NCBI RefSeq assembly: GCF_040566545.1
Contig: NZ_JBEWZI010000004.1
Span: 62,001 to 126,000, forward strand
Reading direction: 5' to 3'
DNA from: Uliginosibacterium flavum
GTDB taxonomy: Bacteria > Pseudomonadota > Gammaproteobacteria > Burkholderiales > Rhodocyclaceae
Length of the DNA: 64,000 nucleotides
In this document: positions 35,051 through 44,307 of the stretch, one piece after another
How the letters are laid out: every line of letters starts with the position of its first letter
Numbering within the stretch: position 1 is the first letter of the stretch
The notes under the pieces: model-generated
Databases searched by the model: none
Told to the model about the DNA's origin: nothing
The model's input: only the letters and a program-made list of their open reading frames with translations
Translations under genes and position numbers: made by a program

Positions 35051-36943
35051 TTACTTGTAGAAATACTGCTGTGGCAGCGAGGCTGCCGGCGTAGCGTAGG
35101 GCCAAGCCCAAGGCATTTTCTCGTTGACGTTAACAAGGCGCTTGCTGAGTACGCCCAAGACCTTCGGCGTGGAGATGGTGCCGATGACCTCGAACTCGTC
35201 TGCGGCCAACTGCAGAATCTGGCGCAGATAGCCATCAGCCTCGGCCTGGGTCTTGGCGGTCTTCCACTTTTCGTCGATTTCGAGACGCTTTTTCATGGAC
35301 GGCGTCGGCTCCTCACCCTGCTTGCCACCGCTCTGTGCCCACTTCACCCACTGCAGACTCTGGCGCGATTCGGTCGGACTCCAGGCGAGCACGCCGGTCT
35401 TGTCGAATTGCGGGTCAAGACCGCCGCCCACCACGAAAATCGCCATCTCGTAGTCATTGGTATTGGAGCGGTCATAAAAAAGCGACCGCTCTACCGGCTG
35501 CAGGACCAGTTCGATGCCAACCTTGGCCCAGTGCTTGCGCACCATGTCCAGGGTATCAATGCCGCCCGTACTGGCCGCCGGCACGATGGCGCCAATGGAC
35601 ACGCGGCCACCTGCCGGATACTGGCGGAAACCGTCGGCATCGCGCTTGCTCAGACCAGCCTTGTCGAGCAATTCATTGGCCTTGCCCAGATCGGTTTTGG
35701 TGAACTGGGTGGCCAGCTGCTCATTGTAGAAACGGTTCGATTTCTTCGGGCCGAGCTGCCAGGGGGAGCCCTGACCGAGGTGGATGATGTCGTTGATTTC
35801 CTTACGATCCATCGCCAACGAAAGCGCGACGCGAAAATCCTTGTTGCGGATCAACGGGCGCAATTTTTCGTTGCGGGTCGTAAAGTTCAGGAACAGGCCG
35901 CCGGAATTGGAGCTGGCGTCTTCCATCTGCAGCACACGATAGCCACCCTTGTCGGCGCTCTCGGAGAGAACCGGCAGATTCGGCGTGCCGCCGATGTGAC
36001 GCGACTGGAAATCGAGCTGGCCATTGATGGCTGCGAGCACCATGGTTTCCACTTCAGAGATCACCGTCAGGCTCAACTCGTCGATATAGGGCAGCTGCTG
36101 GCCCTTGCTATCGACCTGCCAGAAATACGGGTTGCGCTTCAGACGCACCTTGGACGCGCTGCCACCATACGGCTCGACGATCAGCCAGGGATCCAGCGTG
36201 GGACGCTCCGGATTGCCCCAGCGGGTGGGTGTTTCCTGATCGCCGCAACGATTGCGGATCAGCATGCCCCAATCCTTGGCGGCGTACTGCTTGAGCAATT
36301 CATCCAGTTTGGGGTTGTACTTGGGATGGTATTGGCTGCAGTAATTTTTCGAGTACAGGGTGGGGTACTGCAGGGTGGGGTGAGCGAGGATCTCGATGAA
36401 AGAGACATAGGGTGCCGCGAATTTGAAACGCACCGTTAACTCGTCAATCTTCTCGGTAATGACAGGCTTGTCCTGCACCTTGAAAAAGGCCGGCGGATTG
36501 GCCACGAAACCCTTGTTGCCAAGCAGATCGTTCATCGTGAACAGAATATCATCAGCGGTGAAGGGGCTGCCATCGGACCACTTCATGCCACGCCGCAGCT
36601 TGAAGGTGTATTCGGAAGAGTCAGTGTTGGTGGTCCAGCTTTCGGCCACATTCGGCACAACCTTGCTCATATCCAGATTCCAGCGCACCAGGCCTTGGTT
36701 GCCGACCATGCGCAGGATCGCATTGCCATCGCCATTGCCACGCAGCGCGCTGCGCAGAGTTCCACCGTATTTACCAACACGTTCCAGCGGAATGATGACT
36801 TCTGGACTATCCGGAAGGCGTTTATCCACGGTCGGAAGTTTGCCTTCCTTCTCCAGTTTCTCCAGCGCCGGGGCGCTGGTATAGGCCTGCGCCGCCAGCG
36901 GCAGCGCCAGGCAGGCCAGCACGGCCAGTAATCTCATTGACAT
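35051..36943 (-). CDS. ABC substrate-binding protein, family 5, in the xylose operon
   Basis: 630 residues from the ATG at 36943, six bases after GAGGAG; two nearby in-frame ATG are alternatives. The signal peptide ends in LAAQAYT. The body is a large family 5 binding protein (LRRGMKWSDGSPFTADDILF, FRVALSLAMDRKEINDI). No permease or ATPase gene accompanies it in the window, so it either uses a transporter encoded elsewhere or the rest of the operon was lost. Members of this size often bind oligosaccharides, which fits the GH43 gene upstream. It is last gene of the operon. Confidence 0.85.
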   Translation of the reverse strand: MSMRLLAVLACLALPLAAQAYTSAPALEKLEKEGKLPTVDKRLPDSPEVIIPLERVGKYGGTLRSALRGNGDGNAILRMVGNQGLVRWNLDMSKVVPNVAESWTTNTDSSEYTFKLRRGMKWSDGSPFTADDILFTMNDLLGNKGFVANPPAFFKVQDKPVITEKIDELTVRFKFAAPYVSFIEILAHPTLQYPTLYSKNYCSQYHPKYNPKLDELLKQYAAKDWGMLIRNRCGDQETPTRWGNPERPTLDPWLIVEPYGGSASKVRLKRNPYFWQVDSKGQQLPYIDELSLTVISEVETMVLAAINGQLDFQSRHIGGTPNLPVLSESADKGGYRVLQMEDASSNSGGLFLNFTTRNEKLRPLIRNKDFRVALSLAMDRKEINDIIHLGQGSPWQLGPKKSNRFYNEQLATQFTKTDLGKANELLDKAGLSKRDADGFRQYPAGGRVSIGAIVPAASTGGIDTLDMVRKHWAKVGIELVLQPVERSLFYDRSNTNDYEMAIFVVGGGLDPQFDKTGVLAWSPTESRQSLQWVKWAQSGGKQGEEPTPSMKKRLEIDEKWKTAKTQAEADGYLRQILQLAADEFEVIGTISTPKVLGVLSKRLVNVNEKMPWAWPYATPAASLPQQYFYK

Positions 36944-36984
36944 GCTCATCTCCTCTTGTTGATGCCGGTATGCCCCGGCCTGAT

Positions 36985-38520
36985 TCACTCCGCCGCGAGT
37001 GCCTCGTAACGGAAATTCCTGAACCTCACCTCGCCCTCACCGGCCGCATACAGGCCGGGACGCAAGCTGAGGAAATCGAAAGCCACGTTGTGGTGGTATC
37101 CGCTGACTTCCATCTGGGTCGCGAATTTGTGCCAGCTCACTCCGTCTGCGCTGGTATGAATCGTCACGACGTGATCCCGATTGGTGACGCGCATGAACAG
37201 GCGCTTGCCATCGATATGGGGCGGGATCTTCATCTCGCGCTCGGTGCCATAGCGATGCATCAGCAACTGGCCTGCGTTAAAGCCCAGACCGACGTACAGA
37301 CGGCGGCTGTAGAAGAGCAGAACGCCACCGGTGGCACCTTCGCCCACCTCGATTTCGACCTCGAAACGATAGGCGCGGTCGCCATTCACGCAAGTCAGCG
37401 GCGAACAGTCGGCAGGCGTGCCGCCCACCCCGCGAATCACCAGCGCACCCTCCTCGTAGCGATGGCGCAGACCATGCTCGGGCTGAGGGTCGTAGAAACC
37501 CCACTGCACGCCCATCTTGTCCTGCGAAAAATCATCCGACAGCGCCTGCCCGTGCGGCACGGCGCAATCGGTGATCGGCAGGCGGATCGGTTGCGCCACA
37601 TCCGAGCCCGTCACCTTGAACCAGCCGTCATCGGTCCATTCGATGGGTTCGAGCAGGCACTGGCGGCCGAGGTTGTAATAGCCGTTTTCGTAACCGTGAT
37701 ACACCGTGTACCACTGACCGCCCGGCCCTTCGACCAGGGTGGCGTGGCCGCGCGACCACCAGGTTTCCTTGGGCGATTGCGTACGCACGACGGGATTGTT
37801 CGGCGCGTTCTCCCACGGCCCGTGAATCGACTTCGAGCGTGCCACCACCACCATGTGGCCGGTAGCCGGGCCGGCGGTGCCGCCCTCGGCGAGGATCATG
37901 TAGTAGTAGTCGCCGTGGCGCGAGATCTTCGGCCCTTCCTGAGCGAAGTTCTCGACATCCCACTCTTCCGGATACTGCCAGCCGTCATAGACGTGCTCCA
38001 TCTCGCCCACGATCGAGAGGCCGTCATCGGCGAGCTGGACACGGTCTCCACCGGAAAGGAACAGATAACGTTTGCCATCCTCGCCCACGGCGTGGCCGGG
38101 GTCGATGCGTGGATTGCACAGATCAATCGGCTCGCTCCAGGGGCCACGGATATCGTCGGCCCAGATCACATGAATGCTGCCACGCCCCTGCAGGCCCTGA
38201 TTCTTCAGGCGTGTTGGGATATACAGGTAATAGCGTCCGGCATGCTTGGTCAGCTCCGGCGCCCATACCGAACCAATCGGCTTTTTGAGCGCGGCTCCAA
38301 CAGGCTGCCAGTTCACCAGATCCTTCGAGTGCCAGATCACCAGGCCGGGATAGGCATCGAACGTAGAGAAGGTCATGTAGTAATCGTCACCGTCCTTCAG
38401 AATCGACGGATCGGGATGATCACCGGGCATTATCGGGTTCAGGTAAAAGCCATTGCCCAGATCAGCCTTGCGCTGACCTTCCGGACCTCGCCCCCACTGC
38501 ATGTTTGACGCTTCACTCAT
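36985..38520 (-). CDS. Glycoside hydrolase family 43 (beta-xylosidase/arabinofuranosidase)
   Basis: 511 residues from the ATG at 38520, preceded by AGAGGAA. The five-bladed propeller of GH43 fits: catalytic base Asp in MPGDHPDPSI (about 30), pKa-modulating Asp in NPRIDPGHAV (about 140) and a general acid Glu in the FAQEGPKI segment (about 195). The C-terminal 190 residues form a beta-sandwich like the accessory domain of exo-acting xylosidases. There is no signal peptide, so it acts in the cytoplasm on imported short xylo- or arabino-oligosaccharides. It lies between xylA and the binding-protein gene. Confidence 0.88.
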   Translation of the reverse strand: MSEASNMQWGRGPEGQRKADLGNGFYLNPIMPGDHPDPSILKDGDDYYMTFSTFDAYPGLVIWHSKDLVNWQPVGAALKKPIGSVWAPELTKHAGRYYLYIPTRLKNQGLQGRGSIHVIWADDIRGPWSEPIDLCNPRIDPGHAVGEDGKRYLFLSGGDRVQLADDGLSIVGEMEHVYDGWQYPEEWDVENFAQEGPKISRHGDYYYMILAEGGTAGPATGHMVVVARSKSIHGPWENAPNNPVVRTQSPKETWWSRGHATLVEGPGGQWYTVYHGYENGYYNLGRQCLLEPIEWTDDGWFKVTGSDVAQPIRLPITDCAVPHGQALSDDFSQDKMGVQWGFYDPQPEHGLRHRYEEGALVIRGVGGTPADCSPLTCVNGDRAYRFEVEIEVGEGATGGVLLFYSRRLYVGLGFNAGQLLMHRYGTEREMKIPPHIDGKRLFMRVTNRDHVVTIHTSADGVSWHKFATQMEVSGYHHNVAFDFLSLRPGLYAAGEGEVRFRNFRYEALAAE

Positions 38521-38533
38521 TAACACATTCCTC

Positions 38534-39847
38534 TCAGCAGAACCGGTTGAGCAGATTCTCATACCATTCCTGCTTACCTGAAACCGGCTGCACATCGACG
38601 TTGTCCGCCAGCACCCGGTCCGACAAATCGGCCAGACTCAGCGAGCCGTCGAGAATGCCACGCCCAAGTTCGCCATTCCAGCCGGCATAACGCTTATCCA
38701 CGGCGGCCTGCAGGGGATCGTTGCTGAGCATCTGCTCGGCAATCAACAGCGCACGCGCACTGACATCCATACCGCCGATATGGGCGATGAACAGATCTTC
38801 CGCATCGATGGACTGGCGGCGAACCTTGGCATCAAAATTCAGGCCGCCGCTGGTGAAGCCGCCCCCCTTGAGGATGTGGTACATGGCCAGCGCGGTTTCC
38901 GGCACGTTATTCGGGAACTGATCGGTATCCCAGCCCAGTTGCGGGTCGCCACGGTTCATGTCGATGCTGCCGAAAATACCCAGCGCCTGCGCCGTGGCAA
39001 TTTCATGTTCGAAGCTATGACCCGACAGCGTCGCGTGATTGGCCTCGATATTCACCTTGACTTCGTTTTCGAGGCCGTAGCGTTTGAGGAAACCATAGAC
39101 CGTAGCGGTGTCGAAATCGTATTGATGCTTGGACGGTTCGCGTGGTTTCGGTTCGATCAGGATCAGGCCCTTGAAACCGATGCGATGCTTGTGCTCAACC
39201 ACCAGCGTCAGGAAGCGTCCGAGCTGATCCATCTCGCGCGACAGGTCGGTATTAAGCAGGGTTTCATAACCTTCACGTCCGCCCCACAGCACATAGTTCT
39301 CACCGCCGAGCTCGAGCGTCGCATCCAGTGCGGCACGCACCTGGGCCGCGCCCATGGCGAAAATCTCGGGATCCGGATTGCTCGCAGCCCCGGACATGAA
39401 GCGCCGGTGACTGAACAGATTGGCCGTGCCCCACAACAGCTTCACGCCGGTGCGCTGCTGATGCGCCGCCAGCTTGTCGACCATGTGGCGGAAGTTGGCG
39501 TGCGATTCACGCGGCGTAGCGCCTTCCGGGGCCACATCTCGATCGTGAAAACAGTAATACGGCACACCAAGCTTGCTGAAAAAGTCGAAAGCTGCATCGG
39601 CCTTGCGCTCGGCCATTTCCAGCGGCGTACCGCCCTGAAACCACGGACGCTCGAAGGTCGAGCCGCCGAACGGATCATTACCGCCCCACACGAAGTTATG
39701 CCAATAACACACTGCAAAACGCAGGTGATCTTCCATGCGCTTGCCGAGCACGACGCGATCCTTGTCGTACCAGCGGAAGGCCAGTGGATTGGTGCTTTCA
39801 GGCCCCTCATAGGAGATGGCGGGAATGTTGGAAAAATAGGTGTTCAT
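38534..39847 (-). CDS. xylA: Xylose isomerase
   Basis: 437 residues from the ATG at 39847, which overlaps the xylB stop by four bases. It interconverts D-xylose and D-xylulose. Features of the class II enzyme are AVCYWHNFVWGGNDPFG (about 48), YYCFHDRDVAPEG with the catalytic His (about 97), ILIEPKPREPSKHQYD (about 228-243) and VNIEANHATLSGHSFEHE with metal-binding residues (about 262). The length and motifs match the family well. Second gene of the operon. Confidence 0.97.
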   Translation of the reverse strand: MNTYFSNIPAISYEGPESTNPLAFRWYDKDRVVLGKRMEDHLRFAVCYWHNFVWGGNDPFGGSTFERPWFQGGTPLEMAERKADAAFDFFSKLGVPYYCFHDRDVAPEGATPRESHANFRHMVDKLAAHQQRTGVKLLWGTANLFSHRRFMSGAASNPDPEIFAMGAAQVRAALDATLELGGENYVLWGGREGYETLLNTDLSREMDQLGRFLTLVVEHKHRIGFKGLILIEPKPREPSKHQYDFDTATVYGFLKRYGLENEVKVNIEANHATLSGHSFEHEIATAQALGIFGSIDMNRGDPQLGWDTDQFPNNVPETALAMYHILKGGGFTSGGLNFDAKVRRQSIDAEDLFIAHIGGMDVSARALLIAEQMLSNDPLQAAVDKRYAGWNGELGRGILDGSLSLADLSDRVLADNVDVQPVSGKQEWYENLLNRFC

Positions 39848-41415
39848 GCAGCAAGGTCCTGTGACAGTTTGATTCTTTGATGCGCGTCGGGCGCGAGTTC
39901 TGATTTCAGCGCCGGATCGGCTTGAGCAAATTCTGGATTTGAGGCGTACGCGAATTCGGACTTGAGTGTCGGGTACAGTCGGCGAAAGCGCTGGTAGCGA
40001 GGCTCCAGCAAGAGCATCTGCGCTGGATCGGGTTGATAGCGGGCGGCAACCGGCGGAACGGCGCACACCACCGACTCTTCGCCCCCATCGGCCAGCCAGG
40101 CCAGGCGAGCGGCGCCCAAAGCGCCCCCTGTCTCACCGCCCTCATGCGTAAGGATTTCGACACCCAGCGCACTGGCCAATAATTGCGCCCATTCCGGACT
40201 ACGGGCGCCACCACCGACCAGCGACAAGCGCAATACGGTGGTTCCTGCCTGCTGCAAGGCTGCCAATCCATCGCGGAAGGCAAAAGCCACGCCTTCGATC
40301 ACGGCGTAGCCCAGATGCGCGGGTCCGTGCTCGAAGCCCAGTCCAAAAAAGACACCCTGCGCATGCGGATCGTTATGCGGCGTACGCTCACCCGACAGGT
40401 AAGGCAGAAACACAGGGGCCTTGGCGAGGGCCGTCTCGTCCAGGGCCGCGACTTCCGCCAGCAGACAAGCTTCGTCGGCGCGGCCGGTCATTTGCGTAAC
40501 CCACTTCAAACAGCTCGCGGCAGAAAGCATCACACTCATCTGGTGCCAGCGCCCCGGCAAAGCATGGCAGAAGGCATGCACGGCCAGCTCAGGATTCGGG
40601 CGAAAACAGTCATTCACCACGAACAGAACGCCCGAAGTCCCCAGAGACAGAAAACCATCGCCGGGCCGAATGGCGCCAATCCCCACGGCGCTGGCCGCAT
40701 TGTCGCCGGCGCCGCCCGCCACGATCACCGCCGCAGCCAAGCCCCAGCGTCCTGCCAAGGCCGGGTTCAGCACCCCGGAAGACTCACTCCCCTCCAGCAG
40801 TCGCGGCATCTGGCTGCGATTCAGCCCCGTCGCGGCCAACAACTCATCGGACCAGTCACGCCGCGCCACATCCAACCACAAAGTGCCGGCGGCATCGGAC
40901 ATGTCCGAGACCTTGTCGCCGCTCAGGCGCATACGCAGCCAGTCCTTGGGCAGCAGCACGCAGCGGATGCGCGCAAAAACATCGGGCTCGTGCTTCGCGA
41001 CCCAGCGCAACTTGGGGGCGGTGAAGCCCGGCATGGCCAGATTGCCCGCGATCTGCGGCAGCGTCGGCAATTCCGCCATCAGTTCGGCGCACTCCAGTTC
41101 GCTGCGTCCGTCATTCCAGAGGATGGCCGGACGCAAGACTTGATCGGCCTCGTCCAGCAGCACGGCGCCATGCATCTGCCCCGAAAGACCGATGCCACGT
41201 ACCCGAGCCATCAGTGGCGCATGCGTAGCAGCAAGAAAATCCATGCCGGCGCAGAAGGCCTGCCACCAGTCAGCAGGATTCTGCTCCGAGCAGCGCGGCG
41301 CAGGCCGCGATACCGTCAGCGCCACGCCCTTCATCGCCAGCACGGTGTGCTCGCTATCGAGCAAAAGAAGCTTGATCTCGGAAGTCCCCAGATCGATACC
41401 CAGATAACAGCTCAC
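39844..41415 (-). CDS. xylB: Xylulokinase
   Basis: 523 residues from a GTG at 41415, chosen because AAGGA is six bases upstream and the FGGY start (CYLGIDLGTSEIKLLLLD) follows at once. It phosphorylates D-xylulose to xylulose 5-phosphate for the pentose phosphate pathway. Other motifs: GIGLSGQMHG (about 77), AILWNDGRS, and VGGGARSPEWAQLLASALG (about 420). The C-terminus has an unusual 40-residue tail with two LKSEFA/LKSELA repeats. It is first gene of the operon; a LacI-type operator lies 70 bases upstream. Confidence 0.95.
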   Translation of the reverse strand: MSCYLGIDLGTSEIKLLLLDSEHTVLAMKGVALTVSRPAPRCSEQNPADWWQAFCAGMDFLAATHAPLMARVRGIGLSGQMHGAVLLDEADQVLRPAILWNDGRSELECAELMAELPTLPQIAGNLAMPGFTAPKLRWVAKHEPDVFARIRCVLLPKDWLRMRLSGDKVSDMSDAAGTLWLDVARRDWSDELLAATGLNRSQMPRLLEGSESSGVLNPALAGRWGLAAAVIVAGGAGDNAASAVGIGAIRPGDGFLSLGTSGVLFVVNDCFRPNPELAVHAFCHALPGRWHQMSVMLSAASCLKWVTQMTGRADEACLLAEVAALDETALAKAPVFLPYLSGERTPHNDPHAQGVFFGLGFEHGPAHLGYAVIEGVAFAFRDGLAALQQAGTTVLRLSLVGGGARSPEWAQLLASALGVEILTHEGGETGGALGAARLAWLADGGEESVVCAVPPVAARYQPDPAQMLLLEPRYQRFRRLYPTLKSEFAYASNPEFAQADPALKSELAPDAHQRIKLSQDLAA

Positions 41416-41483
41416 GGAAATCCTTCTACAGATGTCGTGCGGCTCGATGAAATGATGCACAGAACATTAATTACGATCAATTT

Positions 41484-41501
41484 TTGATGATCGTACATCA
41501 A
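41484..41501. promoter_or_regulatory. LacI-type operator 1, upstream of xylB
   Basis: TTGATGATCGTACATCAA is an 18-base near-perfect palindrome with the same half-sites as the site at 42617-42644. It lies 70 bases before the xylB start. Confidence 0.8.
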
Positions 41502-41511
41502 TTTTGAGCAG

Positions 41512-41546
41512 CAAAACGCCCCGGTAAAATTCGTAATCCGGGGCGT
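41512..41546 (-). terminator. Terminator of the lacI-type gene
   Basis: ACGCCCCGG pairs with CCGGGGCGT across a 13-base loop, followed by TTTT on the minus strand, just after the regulator stop. It insulates xylB from lacI read-through. Confidence 0.7.
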
Positions 41547-41552
41547 CAGAAA

Positions 41553-42587
41553 TCAGGGCAGATTGTCTTTCAGGAAAATCTCGATCCGGATGCGCTCCTG
41601 GTTACGCACGATAGCGCCGTCCTCACACAGGGCTTGCAGAATCCGGACTGCACTGCGTACTTCATGCGCCGGATCCTGACACAGGATTGCGTCGTAAGTC
41701 CCCTCCAGCAGGGCCTGCCGTGCATGTGGCGTGAGTTCGTGCGCAATCGTCACCACCTGACCTGGCTGGCGCGCCGCCTTGAGCTCCCGGATCAAACCGC
41801 GATTACCCGCGCCCATGTTGTAAATCCCGACGATGTCGGGATGGTTCAGCAACAAATCCCGTGCGACTGCGGCGGTCGTCTCGGCGTCATCGCGCCCTTC
41901 GATCACAGGCAAAGCCGTTAAGGCTGGAAACTCGGCGCGCAAAACCTGCTCGCAGCCCATATAGCGCTCCATGTGGTCGCGCAGCACCATGGAGCCGGCA
42001 ATCAAGGCGATCCGCCCACTGCGCCCGGCATTGAAGCGTCCGAGCAAACGGCCTGCGACACGCCCTGCTGCAATGTTGTCGATCCCGACAAAATGCTGTC
42101 GGGCCGAGGACGGCAGATCTGACACCAGCGTCACCAGCTTGAGGCCGCGCGCAACACAGGCGTCAATCGCCTCGCGCACCAGTTGTGCATCGGGCACAAC
42201 AACGGCCACGCCGTCCCAATCCTGTTCGGACAGGCCATTCAGCGTCGCCGCCACCGAGGCGCCATCGAAGGCCTCGACAAACAGAACGTCAATGAAACAG
42301 CGCTCATGCAGCATGCGCTCTGCGGTGTTGTGCACCTCGTCAAGCAGCAGATCCATGAAGGTGTTGTGCCCACGGGGGATCACAAACGCCAGACGCAAGT
42401 TCCGCCCCTTGGCGAGACGCGCCGCATGAATATCCGGACGGTAGTTGAGTTGTCTGAGGGCAGCCTCCACCCGCGCGACGGTCTGCTGGCGAACACCCGG
42501 GCGCTTGTTCAGTACCCGGTCCACGGTTGCAACTCCCACCCCGGCAACGGCGGCAACATCCTGAATCTTGGCTTTAGGCTTGATCAC
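41553..42587 (-). CDS. LacI-family repressor of the xyl/pectate-lyase genes
   Basis: 344 residues if started at the GTG at 42587 (MIKPKAKIQDVAAVAGVGVA); a TTG at 42611 would add eight residues, and neither has a good ribosome-binding site. The HTH (about 6-30) reads VAAVAGVGVATVDRVLNKRPGV, followed by the hinge and a sugar-binding domain with LRLAFVIPRGHN. The type-1 periplasmic-binding fold probably senses a pentose or pectin-derived sugar. Two palindromes with TTGATG/ACATCAA half-sites flank the gene, at 41484 (xylB side) and 42617 (own promoter and divergent pectate lyase), which makes autoregulation and control of both arms likely. Confidence 0.9.
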   Translation of the reverse strand: MIKPKAKIQDVAAVAGVGVATVDRVLNKRPGVRQQTVARVEAALRQLNYRPDIHAARLAKGRNLRLAFVIPRGHNTFMDLLLDEVHNTAERMLHERCFIDVLFVEAFDGASVAATLNGLSEQDWDGVAVVVPDAQLVREAIDACVARGLKLVTLVSDLPSSARQHFVGIDNIAAGRVAGRLLGRFNAGRSGRIALIAGSMVLRDHMERYMGCEQVLRAEFPALTALPVIEGRDDAETTAAVARDLLLNHPDIVGIYNMGAGNRGLIRELKAARQPGQVVTIAHELTPHARQALLEGTYDAILCQDPAHEVRSAVRILQALCEDGAIVRNQERIRIEIFLKDNLP

Positions 42588-42616
42588 ATGAGTACATTTT
42601 TTAGGTGTCAAATAGC

Positions 42617-42644
42617 AAAATTTGATGTTCGCACATCAAATTTT
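42617..42644. promoter_or_regulatory. LacI-type operator 2, divergent lacI/pectate lyase region
   Basis: This is a perfect 12-bp inverted repeat: AAAATTTGATGT, TCGC, ACATCAAATTTT. It lies 30 bases before the regulator and 68 bases before the lyase gene. It is the same half-site pattern as at 41484. Confidence 0.9.
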
Positions 42645-42711
42645 GATTCGTTTGATTATACTTCGCCATCAAGTTTGCGGTAGTTTCACCCCCCGGACAA
42701 GGAATACAGTC

Positions 42712-44292
42712 ATGCAGCGCATCGTTTTCAATAGCCTGGCACTACTCGGCGCAGCCCTTGTATGCGCAGCCTGTGCGGGCCCGCAAACGATGGCACCGAG
42801 TAGTGCATCTTCGGCAGCAATGGTGCGTCCTGCCAATACGACGCTGCTTACGATCGCCCTGATCATGGGTGAGCCTAACTTCTCAATGGACAGCGGTTAT
42901 CAGGAGCTGGAAGAAGGCCTCTACACCATGCCCGAACTCAAGCCGGGCAAGAGGATGTTTGCCCCCATTCAGGACATCGTGACACTGCTGGGCGGCGAGT
43001 ATCAGTTTGATCCCGCCACAAGCAGCGCCCACTATCGACTCAATGGCCAGCAACTCGCGCTGACTGCTGGTTCGGTCAGCGCACAACTCAACAACTCAAT
43101 ATCCACACTGGATCTCGCCCCCGAGCGGCGCGGCGGCAGCCTGTGGGTGCCTGTGGCATCGGTTTTCGATCTGCTGGGCGCCTATACAAAATGGGACGAA
43201 GCGCGCCAGCGCCTGTCGGCCACCTTCATCATGCCCGTCTCGAAGAAGACCGAAGATCTGGCCAAGGGCGGTCCAGTCACTGAATCCACCATGACCACAC
43301 AAGCGGTCGCCTTCTATGCCAGCGCCGACGGGCGCAAACTCGCCGATGTGGTGCTGGGTTATCAGAACAAGGACGGCGGCTGGCCCAAACTTGATCGCAA
43401 CGTGAACATGCTGCTCCCCATCAACACCGCCCACCTCAGCGGCGTCAAAGGGAAGTCGACCATCGACAACGACTCCACCTTGAAGCAAGTACGCGTTCTG
43501 GCGCGTGCCTACACCGCGTTCGGCGAAGACAAGTACCGCGCAGCCTTCAACCGCGGCCTCGACTACCTCCTCGCGGCGCAACTCCAGAATGGAGGCTGGC
43601 AACAGTTCTGGCCCGACCCGATCGGCTACAAAAAACGCATCACCTTTAACGATGATGCAATTGCCAATGCACTGGAAGTCATGCGCGACATCAGCGCCCA
43701 GACTGAAGAGTTCCGCTTTGTCGACAAGGCGCGACTGGCACGCGCCAAAGATTCATTCCAGCGCGGACTGGATCTGATCATCAAGACTCAACTTTTAGTG
43801 GGCGGCAAGAAAACCGGCTGGTGCGCGCAGTACGATGAAGCCTCTCTTGCGCCCGTCACCGGAAGATCCTATGAACTCCCTTCCATCAGCGGCCATGAAA
43901 GCGTGAACGTCATCCGTTTTCTGATGAGTCTGGACAAGCCCTCGCCAGCTGTCGTGCAGACGATTCAGGATGCCGTCGCCTGGCTGGACAGCGCCAAACT
44001 ACTAGGCCAGAAACGGGTCAAGAAGGAAGATCGCACCTTGGAGTGGGGCGCTGATTACGTCATCGTCAAAGACCCCAAAGCGCCACCGATCTGGGCACGC
44101 TTCTACGATCTGGACAAAGGCCAGCCGCTCTTCACCTCCCGCGACGGTATCAAACGCACAGATTTTTCAGAGGTAGCCTACGAGCGACGCGTCAAATACA
44201 ACTGGTTTTCAGAAGCGCCACGCGAATTGCTTGGGCAGGATTACCCGCAATGGCAACAGCGCTGGGCGCCCGGCCATAGCGTGCTTAAGTGA
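42712..44292 (+). CDS. Pectate lyase family 10 lipoprotein with N-terminal amine-oxidase-like domain
   Basis: 526 residues from the ATG at 42712, behind AAGGA. The N-terminus is a lipoprotein signal with Cys near residue 21 (VCAAC). Residues about 60-170 resemble the copper amine oxidase N-terminal stalk domain (RMFAPIQDIVTLLGG, WVPVASVFDLLGAY). The PL10 catalytic domain spans about 200-510: YQNKDGGWPKLD, TIDNDSTLKQV, LQNGGWQQFWP, ITFNDDAIANAL and WCAQYDEASLAPVTGRSYE. The enzyme cleaves polygalacturonate by beta-elimination at the cell surface. The N-terminal stalk may hold it off the membrane or bind substrate. Confidence 0.88.
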   Translation: MQRIVFNSLALLGAALVCAACAGPQTMAPSSASSAAMVRPANTTLLTIALIMGEPNFSMDSGYQELEEGLYTMPELKPGKRMFAPIQDIVTLLGGEYQFDPATSSAHYRLNGQQLALTAGSVSAQLNNSISTLDLAPERRGGSLWVPVASVFDLLGAYTKWDEARQRLSATFIMPVSKKTEDLAKGGPVTESTMTTQAVAFYASADGRKLADVVLGYQNKDGGWPKLDRNVNMLLPINTAHLSGVKGKSTIDNDSTLKQVRVLARAYTAFGEDKYRAAFNRGLDYLLAAQLQNGGWQQFWPDPIGYKKRITFNDDAIANALEVMRDISAQTEEFRFVDKARLARAKDSFQRGLDLIIKTQLLVGGKKTGWCAQYDEASLAPVTGRSYELPSISGHESVNVIRFLMSLDKPSPAVVQTIQDAVAWLDSAKLLGQKRVKKEDRTLEWGADYVIVKDPKAPPIWARFYDLDKGQPLFTSRDGIKRTDFSEVAYERRVKYNWFSEAPRELLGQDYPQWQQRWAPGHSVLK

Positions 44293-44307
44293 TTGGGAGC
44301 GGTGTTC

